A stretch of 64,000 nucleotides of DNA from Nitrosospira sp. Nsp2 (GCF_003050965.1 NZ_QAOU01000006.1:62001-126000), one strand, 5' to 3'. Positions 37,086-47,575 are shown, counted from the stretch's first letter. Translations and numbers: made by a program. The notes: generated by a model not told the origin, from the letters alone.

Positions 37086-37292
37086 ATGCCAGAACTATAC
37101 GAATCCGACCACACAAAGTTCATACGAGAATTATTTGAGAAAAACCCGCGGCTGCCGCAAGCTCAGAGAGAGGCGCGGGCCATCTGGTGGGATAAAAAAC
37201 TCGACCTTGACGAACGCAAGCGCTTCAAAGAGGCGAGCGTCCCCCAAAAAGGGTACGTCTATTTCGGCACTAACACTAATTCCGGGAAATAA
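37086..37292 (+). CDS. DUF3460 family protein
   Basis: A 68-residue soluble protein, MPELYESDHTKFIRELFEKN, with the family features QREARAIWWDK and a GYVYF near the end. It has AAAGGAGG just before the ATG, a near-perfect ribosome site. DUF3460 is typical of betaproteobacteria and its function is unknown. Confidence 0.88.
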   Translation: MPELYESDHTKFIRELFEKNPRLPQAQREARAIWWDKKLDLDERKRFKEASVPQKGYVYFGTNTNSGK

Positions 37293-37397
37293 GCGAAGGC
37301 TCGACGTATCGAGTCCGAGCTCGCGCGATCCCATGCGCAACGGTTGCGTGGGGCATGGTAATCGAGGGTAGTACACGACAAGCGCGATCAGCAGACA

Positions 37398-38600
37398 CTA
37401 GAGTGCTTCGAACACGCCGGCGGCGCCCATGCCGGTACCGACGCACATCGTTACCATTCCGTATTTCTGGTTGTGCCGTCGCAGCCCATGCAGCAATGTC
37501 GCGACACGGATGGCGCCGGTCGCGCCGAGCGGATGGCCAAGCGCAATTGCACCACCCAGCGGGTTCACCTTGCTGCGATCCAGTCCCAGCTCGTTGATTA
37601 CCGCGAGGCTCTGCGCCGCGAAGGCTTCATTCAATTCGATCCAGTCGAGATCGTCCTGTTTTAAACCAACCTGTCTGAGCGCTTTTGGTATCGCCTTGAT
37701 CGGCCCAATACCCATGATTTCCGGCGGCACACCCGCTACCGAGTAACCCAGGAAGCGGGCGAGGGGGGTAAGATTGAAACGTTTTAACGCGGCTTCGCTT
37801 GCGACGATGACCGCTCCCGCGCCGTCTGACATCTGCGAGCTGTTACCTGCCGTTACCGAGCCGTTGGCGGCGAATACCGTTTTCAGCTTGGAAAGCACTT
37901 CGGGAGTCGTCCCGGGACGCGGTCCTTCGTCGGTATCTCGAACGATCGATACCTCGCGGATGTCATGCGAAGCCAGATCAGGGCGTTTCTCTTCCACCGT
38001 ATAGGGTGCGATTTCCTGCTTGAATTCCCCCGTCGCGATAGCGTTGAGCGCTCTTGCATGGCTGGTCACGGCAAACTCATCCTGAGACTCACGGCTGACC
38101 TGCCATCGCTCCGCGACTTTCTCTCCCGTTAGGCCCATGCCATACGCGATCGCCACGTTCTCATCATGCTGAAATATCGCCGGGTCAAATGACACTTTGT
38201 TGCCCATCATGGGCACCATGCTCATGCTTTCCGTCCCGGCGCCGATGATCACATCCGCATGGCCTAGGCGAATGCGATCCGCGGCGAGTGCGACGGACTG
38301 CAGCCCCGATGCGCAAAAGCGATTGACCGTCATCCCCGGTACGCTATCCGGCAGGCCTGCCAGCAGGAGCGCAATGCGGGCGACGTTCATGCCCTGTTCC
38401 GCCTCGGGCATGGCGCAGCCGGCGATCACGTCATCGATTGCCGCAGGATCGAGCCCCGCGCACTGGTCCACCGCTGCTTTCAATACATGGGCCAGCATGT
38501 CGTCGGGGCGAACGGTTTTGAACATGCCTCGAGGGGCCTTGCCGACCGGAGTGCGCACGGCAGCGACGATATAAGCATCCTGGATTTTATCGGTCGTCAT
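37398..38600 (-). CDS. fadA: Acetyl-CoA acyltransferase (3-ketoacyl-CoA thiolase)
   Basis: A 400-residue degradative thiolase that splits 3-ketoacyl-CoA with CoA in the last step of beta-oxidation. The nucleophilic Cys is in [10 protein letters not shown], the His in [11 protein letters not shown] and the second Cys in [10 protein letters not shown]. It is the last gene of a minus-strand beta-oxidation cluster, 137 bases after the multifunctional FadN-type gene. Full length. Confidence 0.93.
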   Translation of the reverse strand: MTTDKIQDAYIVAAVRTPVGKAPRGMFKTVRPDDMLAHVLKAAVDQCAGLDPAAIDDVIAGCAMPEAEQGMNVARIALLLAGLPDSVPGMTVNRFCASGLQSVALAADRIRLGHADVIIGAGTESMSMVPMMGNKVSFDPAIFQHDENVAIAYGMGLTGEKVAERWQVSRESQDEFAVTSHARALNAIATGEFKQEIAPYTVEEKRPDLASHDIREVSIVRDTDEGPRPGTTPEVLSKLKTVFAANGSVTAGNSSQMSDGAGAVIVASEAALKRFNLTPLARFLGYSVAGVPPEIMGIGPIKAIPKALRQVGLKQDDLDWIELNEAFAAQSLAVINELGLDRSKVNPLGGAIALGHPLGATGAIRVATLLHGLRRHNQKYGMVTMCVGTGMGAAGVFEAL

Positions 38601-38737
38601 GGAAATCTCCTTACGCTAACTGGCGCTATCTTCGCCGCCGCGGTCTTCTGCATGCTCGTCTTCATAAACAGAATGTGCTGGATGTTCATGAATGACAGGA
38701 ATCGACACCTGTTGGTTCAGTTGCCTTTCAACCGCCG

Positions 38738-41287
38738 TTAGTTCCGCAACGGCTTCCCTGTCTTTAGCGTATGCTCGACGCGGGCCTGTGTTTTCTCGGT
38801 CGCCAGCAATTCTATAAAAGCGGTGCGCTCCAGTTCCAGGAACCATTCCTCATCAACCAGACTGCCGGGCGTCAGCTCGCCTCCACACATGACATGAGCG
38901 ATCTTGGAGCCGATCAGATAATCATGCTCGGAAATGAAGTTGCCTTCGCGCATGTTGACGAGCAGGCCTTTAATGGTGGCGATGCCGGTGGAGCCAGCCA
39001 CGGGGATGCTGCGAGCCCTAAGTGGCGGACGGTAGCCTGCCTCAGCCAATGCCACTGCCTGGGCCTTGGCGACGTAGAGCAACTCGAAGCGGTTCATCAC
39101 TATCGGGTCGTCCCGGCGCAGATAACCCAATTCCTTCACATGCTCGGCGCTTTTGCCCAATTGCGCGGTTGCGACATTCTGAAAGTAGTTCCTCAGCCGG
39201 GGAAAGGGATCGCCATCTTTTGCCTCCTGCGAGGCTCGCAGGGCCAGTTCCTTGCAGCCCCCGCCCGCGGGCAGCAGCCCCACCCCGGCTTCCACCAGCC
39301 CGACATAGCTTTCTAAGGTTGCCACCGCGCGATCGCAATGCATCACGAACTCGCACCCGCCTCCCAGGGCGAGCCCATCCACCGCTGCAACCGTCGGGAT
39401 CATCGAATACCTGAGGTCCTGCGATGTCTGCTGGAACTGCGCCACCATTGCCTCCACTTCCGCCAGCTTTCCCGCCATCAAAGCGTCGGCAAGATGAAGA
39501 CTTCGCGCTGCCTTGAGCACGGCCGATTGCGCCGATTTCCTGAGCTTTCGCGCCAGCAGGCTGAATGCCGATGGCGGCTCACCGCTTTTAAGGCGTTCTG
39601 TGGCCTTTTGAAGATTTGCTCCGGCGGAAAAGGGTGGCTCTGTTTGCCAGATCACCAGGGCACGCCAGTTGCGTTCCGCTTCGTCTAGCGCTTGCTGAAT
39701 ACCATCCAGCACATCGTTGCCGATGGTGTGCATCTTGCTCTTGAAGCTGAGAATGGCTACGCCGTCATCCGTAATTCCTTCCCGACCCGGTTCGCCCGCC
39801 GTATGCCACATCCGCACCGCATCGGTCTCGAATATCGTTACGCCGTACTCCGCTCGCTCGTTCAGCAGCCGGTCCGGAAACAGCTGCCGTCGATAGACCG
39901 GCAGCGTCGATCGTGGCCGGAAGGTATTCAACGAAGGCGAGTAGGAGCCATATGGCATGTGCACGCCCCAGCTTATGTCCCGGTTTTCCCCTTGATCGGT
40001 GCGTCGCGCTGCCTGCTTCACCCAATCTGGCAACGGCGTGTCGCTCATGCTTTTGCCTGACGCAATATCCTCGCTTATCCAGCCGGCGACTTCGTTCCAG
40101 CCCGCTGCCTGCCAGATTTCGAAGGGCCCCTGATTCCAGCCGAAACCCCAGCGAATGGCGAAATCAACGTCGCGCGCATTGTCAGCGATCGCCTCGAGAT
40201 GCACGGCGCAATAATGGAATACATCACGGAATATGGCCCAGAGGAATTGCGCTTGCGGACTTGAGTCATTCCGCAGTTCCGCCAGCTTCTCCGCCGGATT
40301 TTTGCGTTTGAGCAACTCCCTTATGCCCTCTTCAACCGTCGCCCTGGACAGCACGTACTCGTTCCGGGCAATATCTAGTTCATGTATTTCATTGCCAACC
40401 TTCCGGTAGATCCCACGCCGGGTTTTCTGCCCGAGCGCGCCACTGTCGATCAGAGCTTTCAGCCAGTCGGGTACGATAAAGTATTTGTGCCATGGGTCAT
40501 GCGGAAGCGTATTGCGCATGGTCTCGATCACATGCGCGAGGATATCCAGCCCTACCACATCGGCAGTACGGAACGTCGCGCTTTTTGGACGGCCAATCAG
40601 GGAACCGGTTAAAGCATCTACTGCACCAAATCCGAGACGGAACCGGCTCGCGTGATGCATGGTGGCGAGCATGGAAAATATGCCAATCCGGTTGGCGATG
40701 AAATTGGGCGTGTCTTTTGCCCGGACCACGCCCTTGCCGAGGTAGGTGACCAGGAATGATTCCAGGTTGTCGAGCATGGACGCGTCGCTTTCGACGCAGG
40801 CGGTCAGCTCGACCAGATGCATGTAACGCGGTGGGTTGAAGAAATGGATACCGCAAAAGCGGTGGCGCAACGTCTCGGGAAGCGCCCGCGCCAACTCATT
40901 AATCGACAGGCCCGACGTGTTGCTGGCGAGAATGGTATGTTCACCCAGGTGCAGCGCGACTTTCTCATACAAATCGCGTTTCCAGTCCATGCGTTCCGCG
41001 ATGGCCTCGATCACGATGTCGCAATCTTGAAGCAAATTGAGGTGCTCGGCATAATTCGCCGGCTGGATGGAGGCCGCCCGGCCTGGAGACGACAACGGCG
41101 CGGGGTCCTGTTTTTTCAGGTTCTCCACCGCCTTTATTACGTTGGCATTGGGCTCGCCCTGCTCGGCAGGAAGCTCGAATAACAGCGTCTCGACGTTTGC
41201 ATTCACCAGGTGGGCTGCAATCTGAGCGCCCATCACTCCAGCGCCGAGAACAGCAGCTTTGCGCACGATGAATTTGGTATTATTCAC
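38738..41287 (-). CDS. 3-hydroxyacyl-CoA dehydrogenase/enoyl-CoA hydratase fusion (FadN-type)
   Basis: About 849 residues from a GTG at 41287, just after an AAGGGGGG ribosome site. The NAD-binding dehydrogenase comes first (AAVLGAGVMGAQIAAHLVNA) with its two C-terminal domains to about residue 420, and the enoyl-CoA hydratase/isomerase follows (FSAGANLQ, GLALGGGCEFVMHCDRAVA near 620-680). This order is opposite to E. coli FadB and matches the FadN type. It catalyses hydration and NAD-linked oxidation in beta-oxidation and works with the thiolase downstream. Confidence 0.93.
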   Translation of the reverse strand: MNNTKFIVRKAAVLGAGVMGAQIAAHLVNANVETLLFELPAEQGEPNANVIKAVENLKKQDPAPLSSPGRAASIQPANYAEHLNLLQDCDIVIEAIAERMDWKRDLYEKVALHLGEHTILASNTSGLSINELARALPETLRHRFCGIHFFNPPRYMHLVELTACVESDASMLDNLESFLVTYLGKGVVRAKDTPNFIANRIGIFSMLATMHHASRFRLGFGAVDALTGSLIGRPKSATFRTADVVGLDILAHVIETMRNTLPHDPWHKYFIVPDWLKALIDSGALGQKTRRGIYRKVGNEIHELDIARNEYVLSRATVEEGIRELLKRKNPAEKLAELRNDSSPQAQFLWAIFRDVFHYCAVHLEAIADNARDVDFAIRWGFGWNQGPFEIWQAAGWNEVAGWISEDIASGKSMSDTPLPDWVKQAARRTDQGENRDISWGVHMPYGSYSPSLNTFRPRSTLPVYRRQLFPDRLLNERAEYGVTIFETDAVRMWHTAGEPGREGITDDGVAILSFKSKMHTIGNDVLDGIQQALDEAERNWRALVIWQTEPPFSAGANLQKATERLKSGEPPSAFSLLARKLRKSAQSAVLKAARSLHLADALMAGKLAEVEAMVAQFQQTSQDLRYSMIPTVAAVDGLALGGGCEFVMHCDRAVATLESYVGLVEAGVGLLPAGGGCKELALRASQEAKDGDPFPRLRNYFQNVATAQLGKSAEHVKELGYLRRDDPIVMNRFELLYVAKAQAVALAEAGYRPPLRARSIPVAGSTGIATIKGLLVNMREGNFISEHDYLIGSKIAHVMCGGELTPGSLVDEEWFLELERTAFIELLATEKTQARVEHTLKTGKPLRN

Positions 41288-41322
41288 GTTACCCCCCTTC
41301 AACCACTGTTATCCCGTGTTGC

Positions 41323-41739
41323 TCATTCCTGAGGAACTATCCGCGGTATGCGTTTCTCGTCGACCGCCACATAAGTCAATACCGCTTCGGTCACCCTGCG
41401 GCATACTTCGTTATTTCCTTCGCGCAGCCCGCGCTGGGCGTAGACCGCAACATCGACCGTGATCGAGGTGCGACCGATCTTGACGATCTCGGCATAGAAG
41501 CTCACGACGTCGCCGACAAACACTGGCTGCTTAAACACGAAGGAATTCACAGCTACCGTGACCACCCGACCTCGTGCGCGCCGGATCGCCGGCAGGCTGC
41601 CGGCAATGTCGACCTGGGCCATGATCCACCCGCCGAAGACATCACCCGCATAGTTGGTGTCCGTAGGCATGGGCACCAACCGCAGTACGGGGTCCCGTCC
41701 TTTGGGCAGTGTTGCATCAGGTCCGGAGCCAGTGCACAT
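41323..41739 (-). CDS. Acyl-CoA thioesterase (YciA-like hotdog fold)
   Basis: A 138-residue hotdog-fold protein. The active-site segment is DTNYAGDVFGGWIMAQVDIA, followed by VVTVAVNSFVFKQPVFVGDV and VSFYAEIVKIGRTS, as in YciA/acyl-CoA hydrolases. It would release CoA from acyl-CoA and buffer the pathway. It sits between the acyl-CoA ligase and FadN-type genes, so probably belongs to the same transcript. The gap to the ligase gene holds a perfect GGCAGCT-A-AGCTGCC palindrome at 41766-41780. Confidence 0.9.
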   Translation of the reverse strand: MCTGSGPDATLPKGRDPVLRLVPMPTDTNYAGDVFGGWIMAQVDIAGSLPAIRRARGRVVTVAVNSFVFKQPVFVGDVVSFYAEIVKIGRTSITVDVAVYAQRGLREGNNEVCRRVTEAVLTYVAVDEKRIPRIVPQE

Positions 41740-41805
41740 GTTTGTCTCTACGTTTCCTTTATGGGGGCAGCTAAGCTGCCGCCTCGTCGCAACTCATTTT
41801 CGCGC

Positions 41806-43647
41806 TCAATGCCCTTCGTAAAGCCTGTCGATTTCGCCTTTGTAGTATTGCAGCACGTACCCTCGCCGCAGCTTTAGGGTCGGCGTCAGCATACCATTCT
41901 CCACCGTCCATGGCTCCTGCGCCAGCGCTACCCGGTATAGTCGGGCGTAGCCAGGGAATTCTTTTATCTGCTGGCCGATGCGTTGCACCAGGATTTCCTC
42001 AAGCTTTTGATTCCTTGAAAGCCGATGCCAGTCAGGATCAAGGTTATATTGGGCCGCAACACTTTCCCAATGGCGGGAGTTCAGCACTACCAGCGCACCC
42101 AGATACGAACGGCCTTCCCCGACCAGCATTACCTGCTCGAATAGGGGGTCGCGCAGGATGGCGGCTTCCATATCCGCCGGCGGGACTTTTTCTCCCGTAG
42201 ACATGACGATGATTTCCTTGAGACGTCCGGTTATTGTTACGCGCCCATGTTCATCGATACGCGCGATATCTCCGGAATTCAGCCACCCGTCCGGCGATAA
42301 TATCGCCCGGGTAGCCTCAGGGTTGTTCCAGTACCCCAGCATTACATTCTGGCCACGGATCAGCAAGGCATCATGCTCACCCAGTTTTACTTCAACTCCG
42401 GGAATTGGTCGCCCCACGCTGGTGGGAACATTGTCTTCGGTGGTGTTGGCGCATACTACCGGGCTGGTTTCAGTCATGCCGTAGCCTTGCAGGACTGGCA
42501 GTCCCAGACCGATAAAGATCCTTGCAACATCGCTCGGCAGTGCCGCACCGCCGCTCATCACTTCGCGAAGCCGGCCGCCGAGCTTGGCCATTATTTTCTT
42601 TGCTACCACGCGTTCCAGTATTGGCCACAGCAGGTGAGAGATGCGCCATGGAGCGCGTCCTTGCTGGTACTCGAAGCGGCTGTAGCCGATCTCAACCGCC
42701 AAATAAAACAGTTTTCTGCGCGACGCCGAGCTCTCCGCCAGCTTTGCACGAATTCCGGCGTAGATACGCTCGTAGATCCGCGGCACTGAAATCAGAAGAG
42801 TAGGCCGGATAGTCAGCAAGTCCTCCTGCAATTGGTGAACTGAACGGGCATGGGCCACCGTTGCGCCGCCCATCATCGGGGCATAATACCCGCCGGTACG
42901 CTCAAAAGTATGAGATAGGGGCAGGAACGAAAGCAGGAGATCATCCTGCCTGATGTGCACAACTTGCAGGCAACTGTAAGCATTGGTAAGGATATTATTA
43001 TGGCTCAGCATTACGCCCTTGGGCCGGCCGGAAGTACCCGATGTATATATGATCGTCGCCAGCTGATGCGGATCACGTTGGGCATGATTCGCCTGGCCAG
43101 CGTCCTCAGGCGATCTTTCGACTAATTGGTCCGGCAACCAGTCATGCAGCGCAAGTACGAGATCATCTTCGACTTTTCTTTCGCTTCCCTGGATGGTAAT
43201 GACGCGCACAAGCTCAGTCAGCTGACCCCTTACCTCGTAAAACGCATCCCATTGCGCCCGGTCTTCCAGTAACAGTACCTTGACAGCTGCATCACAAAGG
43301 ATATGCGCGGCGTTATCCGGCCTATCGGCTGTGTAAAGCGGGACGACCACGAGCCCCAGTCGCAGAGCGGCATGCTCGAAAGTGACCCATTCCGGGCAAT
43401 TTCGCAACATCACCGCGACGCGGTCCCCAGCGGAAAGGTTTTCCTGCGCTAGAGCCTGTTGCCAGTGCGCGATCCGTTCATCCATTTGCGCCCAGGTGAG
43501 GTCGCGCCATTTTCCAGTCGAACGGTCGTAGTCCCGATAAGCCACCATCTGGGGCGACCGCCGCACCCGCTCGCGGAACAGGCCATCAAGGGTGGCGGCG
43601 GTCTCGACCCGGATGACGTCCGCACGGTCGTCGTGAGTTGGCTGCAT
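41806..43647 (-). CDS. Long-chain acyl-CoA synthetase (AMP-binding)
   Basis: A 613-residue adenylate-forming enzyme. Motifs in order: TIIYTSGTSGRPKGVMLSHN (P-loop), GYGMTETSPVVCANT, WLNSGDIARIDEHGRVTITG, and KEIIVMSTGEKVPPADME near the C-terminus. It activates fatty acids to acyl-CoA for the oxidation genes that follow. Length and motifs fit the FadD15/long-chain group typical of bacteria and plants rather than E. coli FadD. No membrane helix is evident. Confidence 0.92.
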   Translation of the reverse strand: MQPTHDDRADVIRVETAATLDGLFRERVRRSPQMVAYRDYDRSTGKWRDLTWAQMDERIAHWQQALAQENLSAGDRVAVMLRNCPEWVTFEHAALRLGLVVVPLYTADRPDNAAHILCDAAVKVLLLEDRAQWDAFYEVRGQLTELVRVITIQGSERKVEDDLVLALHDWLPDQLVERSPEDAGQANHAQRDPHQLATIIYTSGTSGRPKGVMLSHNNILTNAYSCLQVVHIRQDDLLLSFLPLSHTFERTGGYYAPMMGGATVAHARSVHQLQEDLLTIRPTLLISVPRIYERIYAGIRAKLAESSASRRKLFYLAVEIGYSRFEYQQGRAPWRISHLLWPILERVVAKKIMAKLGGRLREVMSGGAALPSDVARIFIGLGLPVLQGYGMTETSPVVCANTTEDNVPTSVGRPIPGVEVKLGEHDALLIRGQNVMLGYWNNPEATRAILSPDGWLNSGDIARIDEHGRVTITGRLKEIIVMSTGEKVPPADMEAAILRDPLFEQVMLVGEGRSYLGALVVLNSRHWESVAAQYNLDPDWHRLSRNQKLEEILVQRIGQQIKEFPGYARLYRVALAQEPWTVENGMLTPTLKLRRGYVLQYYKGEIDRLYEGH

Positions 43648-43721
43648 AATCGTTCCGTCTATTGTTGTTTTGATACTCGTGTGGAACTCGCGCGGCGCTT
43701 CGTCATTTGTCCCTGCATTGC

Positions 43722-46094
43722 TCAGGCGTCCGCCGGCACCGGCGTAACTGCGGGAGCAGACTCGGGTGCAGGGGCTGACGTCGTGCCGAAATCGGGAGGA
43801 AAATCGTCGACCATAATGACTCGGCGCCGCAGCGATTTCATTCCCGCCATTAACTCCAGTTCATTAGCAGTAATGACTCGCTGCTTGAGCGCAGCGGAAA
43901 TTCTTTCCTCGCCCTCGGCGGGTATGCGGCCGGTTTTGACCGCCGCCCTCAACTTCGCCTCCACCGCGTCGCACACCTCCGCGCACTGTAGCGCCTGTTC
44001 CAGGATGTTCAGCGGTTCGTCAGCGGAATCAGGTATAAAGATGCCCTCCGTCAGTCGGTCGCGCGCCTCGCTTGGCGAAAGCATCAGCTTTGCCACTTCA
44101 TGGCTCAGTTTATCCGATGGTGGTGAGAATGCAGCCCCCAAGGGAAAGACCATGAACCGCAGAAGGCGGGCGGCGATAGCGCTCCCGGGGAAGTTATCCA
44201 GCAAGCCCTCGAATGCCTGTTGCATGCGGTAGAGCGCATCCTGGATCGACCAGTGAATCAATGGTAAATCGGCTGCGGGGCGGCCATCGTCTTCGAAGCG
44301 TTTCAGGGCAGCCGAGCATAAATAAAGCATGCTGAGAATATCGCCGAGGCGGGCAGATATTCTCTCTTTTCGTTTTAGCGCACCGCCCAGAGTCAGCAAC
44401 GATATATCGGCGAGAAAAGCAAAAGCTGCCGAGAACCGGGTCAATTGACTGTAATAACGTTGCGTTTCGGGAGCCACGCTGCCGGGAGCGCTTGCGAGCG
44501 TCCCACCGGTCAGCCCATGGAGGAAAGTACGCACACCATTGCTGAGCGTGTATGCCGCGTGGCCAGCCAGCGCTTTGTCGAAATTCTTGGAAGCGCGCAC
44601 CGCGTTGCCGTCGTTCGCCGCGCCGATTTCCTTCAAGAGGTAAGGGTGACAACGTATTGCACCCTGGCCGAAAATGATCATATTGCGGGTGAGGATGTTC
44701 GCCCCCTCCACCGTTATGCTGACGGGGATTTGCTGATAGTTCCGCCCCAGGTAGTTGCTGGGTCCCAGGCAGATTCCCTTTCCCCCGTGCACATCCATCG
44801 CGTCGTTTATTGCCTGACGTCCGCGCTCGGTCAGATGGTATTTGACGATGGCCGAAATCACCGAAGGCTTTTCGCCCAGATCCACGGCTCCTGCTGTCAT
44901 TACCCGTGCCGCATTCATTATGTAGGTGTTGCCGCCGATTCGGCTCAGCGCTTCTTCCACGCCTTCAAAGCGTCCGATCGGCGTCTTGAACTGCACCCGT
45001 ACTCTGCCATACGCTCCGCTGGTGCGGGCAGCTAGCTTGGCCGCGCCGGTGCTGGTCGCGGGCAGCGATATCGACCGGCCCACTGCCAGGCAATTTACCA
45101 GCATGCGCCAGCCGTACCCCACCCCGTTACGCCCGCCGATCACCCAGTCCAGCGGGATGAAAACATCCTTTCCGGAATTGGGACCATTCTGAAACGCGGC
45201 ATCAAGCGGAAAGTGGCGGCGTCCGATCTTGATGCCAGGCGTATCTGTCGGAATGAGGGCCAGTGTAATGCCGAGGTCTTCCGGTCCGTCCAGCAGGCCT
45301 TCCGGATCGCGCAGCTTGAACGCAAGCCCGAGAAGCGTCGCCACAGGTCCCAAGGTAATGTAGCGTTTCTCCCAGGTGACGCGTATGCCGAGTACATGCT
45401 CGTCGCCGTTGAATTGGCCATAGCAGACGATGCCCGTATCCGGAATCGCGCCAGCGTCCGATCCCGCTTCCGGTCCGGTCAGGGCAAAACAGGGAACTTC
45501 CAGTCCCTGGGCCAGCCGTGGCAGATAATGATCTTTTTGCTCGTCCGTTCCGTACTGCAGCAGCAGCTCGGATGGTCCCAGTGAGTTCGGTACCATCACC
45601 GTGACTGCCGCTGTGCCGCTGCGCGAGCTGATCTTCATGACCACTTCCGAATGTGCCAGCGCGGAAAAACCTTGACCACCATATTTTTTCGGGATAATCA
45701 TGCCGAAAAAACCGTTGGCCTTGATGAATTGCCACACGTGTGGGGGCAGATCATGCAACTCGCGCGTTATGGTCCATTCGTCGAGCATGCGGCACAACTC
45801 TTCAACCGGTCCGGCAAGAAAAGCCTTTTCCTGGGGGCTGAGTTTGGGCTTCGGGTAAGCGAGCAGTTTGTACCAGTTCGGACTTCCGCTGAACAGCTCC
45901 CCTTCCCACCATATGGTTCCCGCATCCAGCGCTTCCTGCTCGGTTTGAGATACCTGGGGCAGGATCTTGCGAAAAATCTTGAGCAACCGGTCAGAAATCA
46001 GCGCGCGCCGCACGGGGGGAGCGAAAAGAATGACGCCGACAATCAGGAGCAGCGTCAGAAACAAAGAAGAGCTCAAGATAATTTCCCTGCGCAA
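43722..46094 (-). CDS. fadE: Acyl-CoA dehydrogenase, large FadE type
   Basis: A 790-residue flavoprotein starting with a membrane-anchor helix (SLFLTLLLIVGVILFAPPV). The acyl-CoA dehydrogenase body spans about 80-500 (FFGMIIPKKYGGQGFSALAH, PCFALTGPEAGSDAGAIPDT, VEGANILTRNMIIFGQGAIR) and the C-terminal FadE-specific domain (DUF1974) about 510-760. It makes trans-2-enoyl-CoA and passes electrons to the chain. It is the first gene of the beta-oxidation cluster, 75 bases before the ligase gene. A Pro/Ala-rich tail ends the protein. Confidence 0.94.
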   Translation of the reverse strand: MRREIILSSSLFLTLLLIVGVILFAPPVRRALISDRLLKIFRKILPQVSQTEQEALDAGTIWWEGELFSGSPNWYKLLAYPKPKLSPQEKAFLAGPVEELCRMLDEWTITRELHDLPPHVWQFIKANGFFGMIIPKKYGGQGFSALAHSEVVMKISSRSGTAAVTVMVPNSLGPSELLLQYGTDEQKDHYLPRLAQGLEVPCFALTGPEAGSDAGAIPDTGIVCYGQFNGDEHVLGIRVTWEKRYITLGPVATLLGLAFKLRDPEGLLDGPEDLGITLALIPTDTPGIKIGRRHFPLDAAFQNGPNSGKDVFIPLDWVIGGRNGVGYGWRMLVNCLAVGRSISLPATSTGAAKLAARTSGAYGRVRVQFKTPIGRFEGVEEALSRIGGNTYIMNAARVMTAGAVDLGEKPSVISAIVKYHLTERGRQAINDAMDVHGGKGICLGPSNYLGRNYQQIPVSITVEGANILTRNMIIFGQGAIRCHPYLLKEIGAANDGNAVRASKNFDKALAGHAAYTLSNGVRTFLHGLTGGTLASAPGSVAPETQRYYSQLTRFSAAFAFLADISLLTLGGALKRKERISARLGDILSMLYLCSAALKRFEDDGRPAADLPLIHWSIQDALYRMQQAFEGLLDNFPGSAIAARLLRFMVFPLGAAFSPPSDKLSHEVAKLMLSPSEARDRLTEGIFIPDSADEPLNILEQALQCAEVCDAVEAKLRAAVKTGRIPAEGEERISAALKQRVITANELELMAGMKSLRRRVIMVDDFPPDFGTTSAPAPESAPAVTPVPADA

Positions 46095-46199
46095 ATTTGC
46101 GTGGCTAACACCGCATTGCCTTATTGATCAGTTGTTCGCTGTAGCGGCCGCGCATTGGGAAAAATGCTGAATAGGTCCCGGCATGCCCCGAAAACTTAT

Positions 46200-46535
46200 T
46201 TAACGGCCTCGTAAACTCATCTTATTGTCCACTTTCTTGATGCCTTCCACCATCCACGTGAGCATATTTACACGGTCCATCTGTGACTGATTGTCAACCG
46301 CACCGCTAAGCATAACCGTTCCATTATCCGCTTCGACCCCGATGTCCAGATGCCTGACCTCGGGGTCGGCCTTCAATGCGGATTTGATGGTGCTGGCGAG
46401 CGTATTGTCGTCCACTTGCGCCTTCTCCGGAGGCGTCTTCCACGACTCGTGCACCTTCTCCTCGGATTTTCCGCAAGCCGCGACCGATAAGGCGGCGATG
46501 AGGATCAGAGTCACTAATCCGAGCCTATCGTTCAT
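46200..46535 (-). CDS. BON-domain lipoprotein
   Basis: A 111-residue protein with a lipobox in LIAALSVAACGK (Cys21). The single BON domain covers about 45-108 (LASTIKSALKADPEVRHLDI, then VMLSGAVDNQSQMDRVN). BON proteins bind phospholipid or other envelope parts in the periplasm and often respond to osmotic stress. It is a lone gene between fadE and miaA. Confidence 0.88.
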   Translation of the reverse strand: MNDRLGLVTLILIAALSVAACGKSEEKVHESWKTPPEKAQVDDNTLASTIKSALKADPEVRHLDIGVEADNGTVMLSGAVDNQSQMDRVNMLTWMVEGIKKVDNKMSLRGR

Positions 46536-46585
46536 CTTTTTCCCCCATCAGAATTGTTAAAACACAACCGAGCCCATCAGTGCAA

Positions 46586-47575
46586 TTATGAAACCATGGC
46601 GGCTTTTAGGCCAGCGTTCAAGAGATGCTCGCATACCTGTTCGGTCAGATTTTCGGCTATGCAGTCGAATTCGCGTATGCCGTTCATTGCGCGAAGCCAG
46701 GTGAGCTGACGCTTAGCCAATTGCCGCGTGGCCGCCAACGCTTTTTCCCGGGCTGTTACGGCATCGATTTTTTTGTCGAGATACATCAGCATTTGCCGGT
46801 AACCCACGCAGCGCATCGAAGGGCTTCCCTCGTTGAGATAGAATTTATCACGGATCGCGTTTACCTCATCGATCAATCCCAGCTTGAGCATTTCATCAAA
46901 CCGCCGGGCGATGCGTTGATGTAGCGCCGCACGGTCGGCGGGGATAAGCCCTATCCTGATCACATGATAGGGAAAATGAACAGTTTTGGGTTTCTGAAGG
47001 ATTTCAGACATGGGTCTGTCGGTAAGGTAGCATACCTCCAGTGCGCGTTGTATACGCTGGCTGTCGCTAGGCTTGATGCGCGCCGCGCTGGCCGGGTCAA
47101 GCAAAGCCAGCTCCTGATGCATGCTGGGCCAGCCTTTTTCTACAGCTTTGGCTTCGATGGCTGCGCGTAAGCTGCTGTTAGCGGACGGGAGCGGCGAGAG
47201 ACCGTCCAGCAGTGTCTTGAAATAGAGCATGGTGCCGCCGGCAAGTAACGGAATATTGCCGCGTTCAGTAATTTCGCCCATTGCGCGCAGCGCATCATCG
47301 AGAAATTGCGCAGCGGAATAGCGCTCGTTCGGATCGATCAAGTTGATAAGATGGTGCGGGACCACGGCCAGCGACCTCCAGCCGGGCTTGGCCGTGCCGA
47401 TATCCATGTGCCGATAGACTTGCGCGGAATCCACGCTCACGATTTCCACCGGCAGCAACCGCGCGATTGCCAGAGCGACATGGCTTTTTCCGCTTGCGGT
47501 GGGTCCCATCAAAAAAATCGCGGGTGGATGATCCGATAACTCCGGTCGTTGGATTTTTTGGCTTTGCTCTGTCAT
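46586..47575 (-). CDS. miaA: tRNA dimethylallyltransferase MiaA
   Basis: A 329-residue enzyme that adds an isoprenyl group to A37 of tRNAs reading UNN codons. Visible: P-loop FLMGPTASGKSHVAL, catalytic SVDSAQVYRHMDIGTAKP, LLAGGTMLYFKTLLDG and the Arg-rich RQLAKRQLTWLRAM near the end. The N-terminus is about 20 residues longer than minimal family members. No hfq follows, unlike the enterobacterial operon. Confidence 0.96.
   Translation of the reverse strand: MTEQSQKIQRPELSDHPPAIFLMGPTASGKSHVALAIARLLPVEIVSVDSAQVYRHMDIGTAKPGWRSLAVVPHHLINLIDPNERYSAAQFLDDALRAMGEITERGNIPLLAGGTMLYFKTLLDGLSPLPSANSSLRAAIEAKAVEKGWPSMHQELALLDPASAARIKPSDSQRIQRALEVCYLTDRPMSEILQKPKTVHFPYHVIRIGLIPADRAALHQRIARRFDEMLKLGLIDEVNAIRDKFYLNEGSPSMRCVGYRQMLMYLDKKIDAVTAREKALAATRQLAKRQLTWLRAMNGIREFDCIAENLTEQVCEHLLNAGLKAAMVS

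Noticed and set aside
41766-41780. GGCAGCT-A-AGCTGCC palindrome as a terminator
   Set aside because: No T-run follows on either strand and it lies between genes of one apparent operon; it may be a minor hairpin only.
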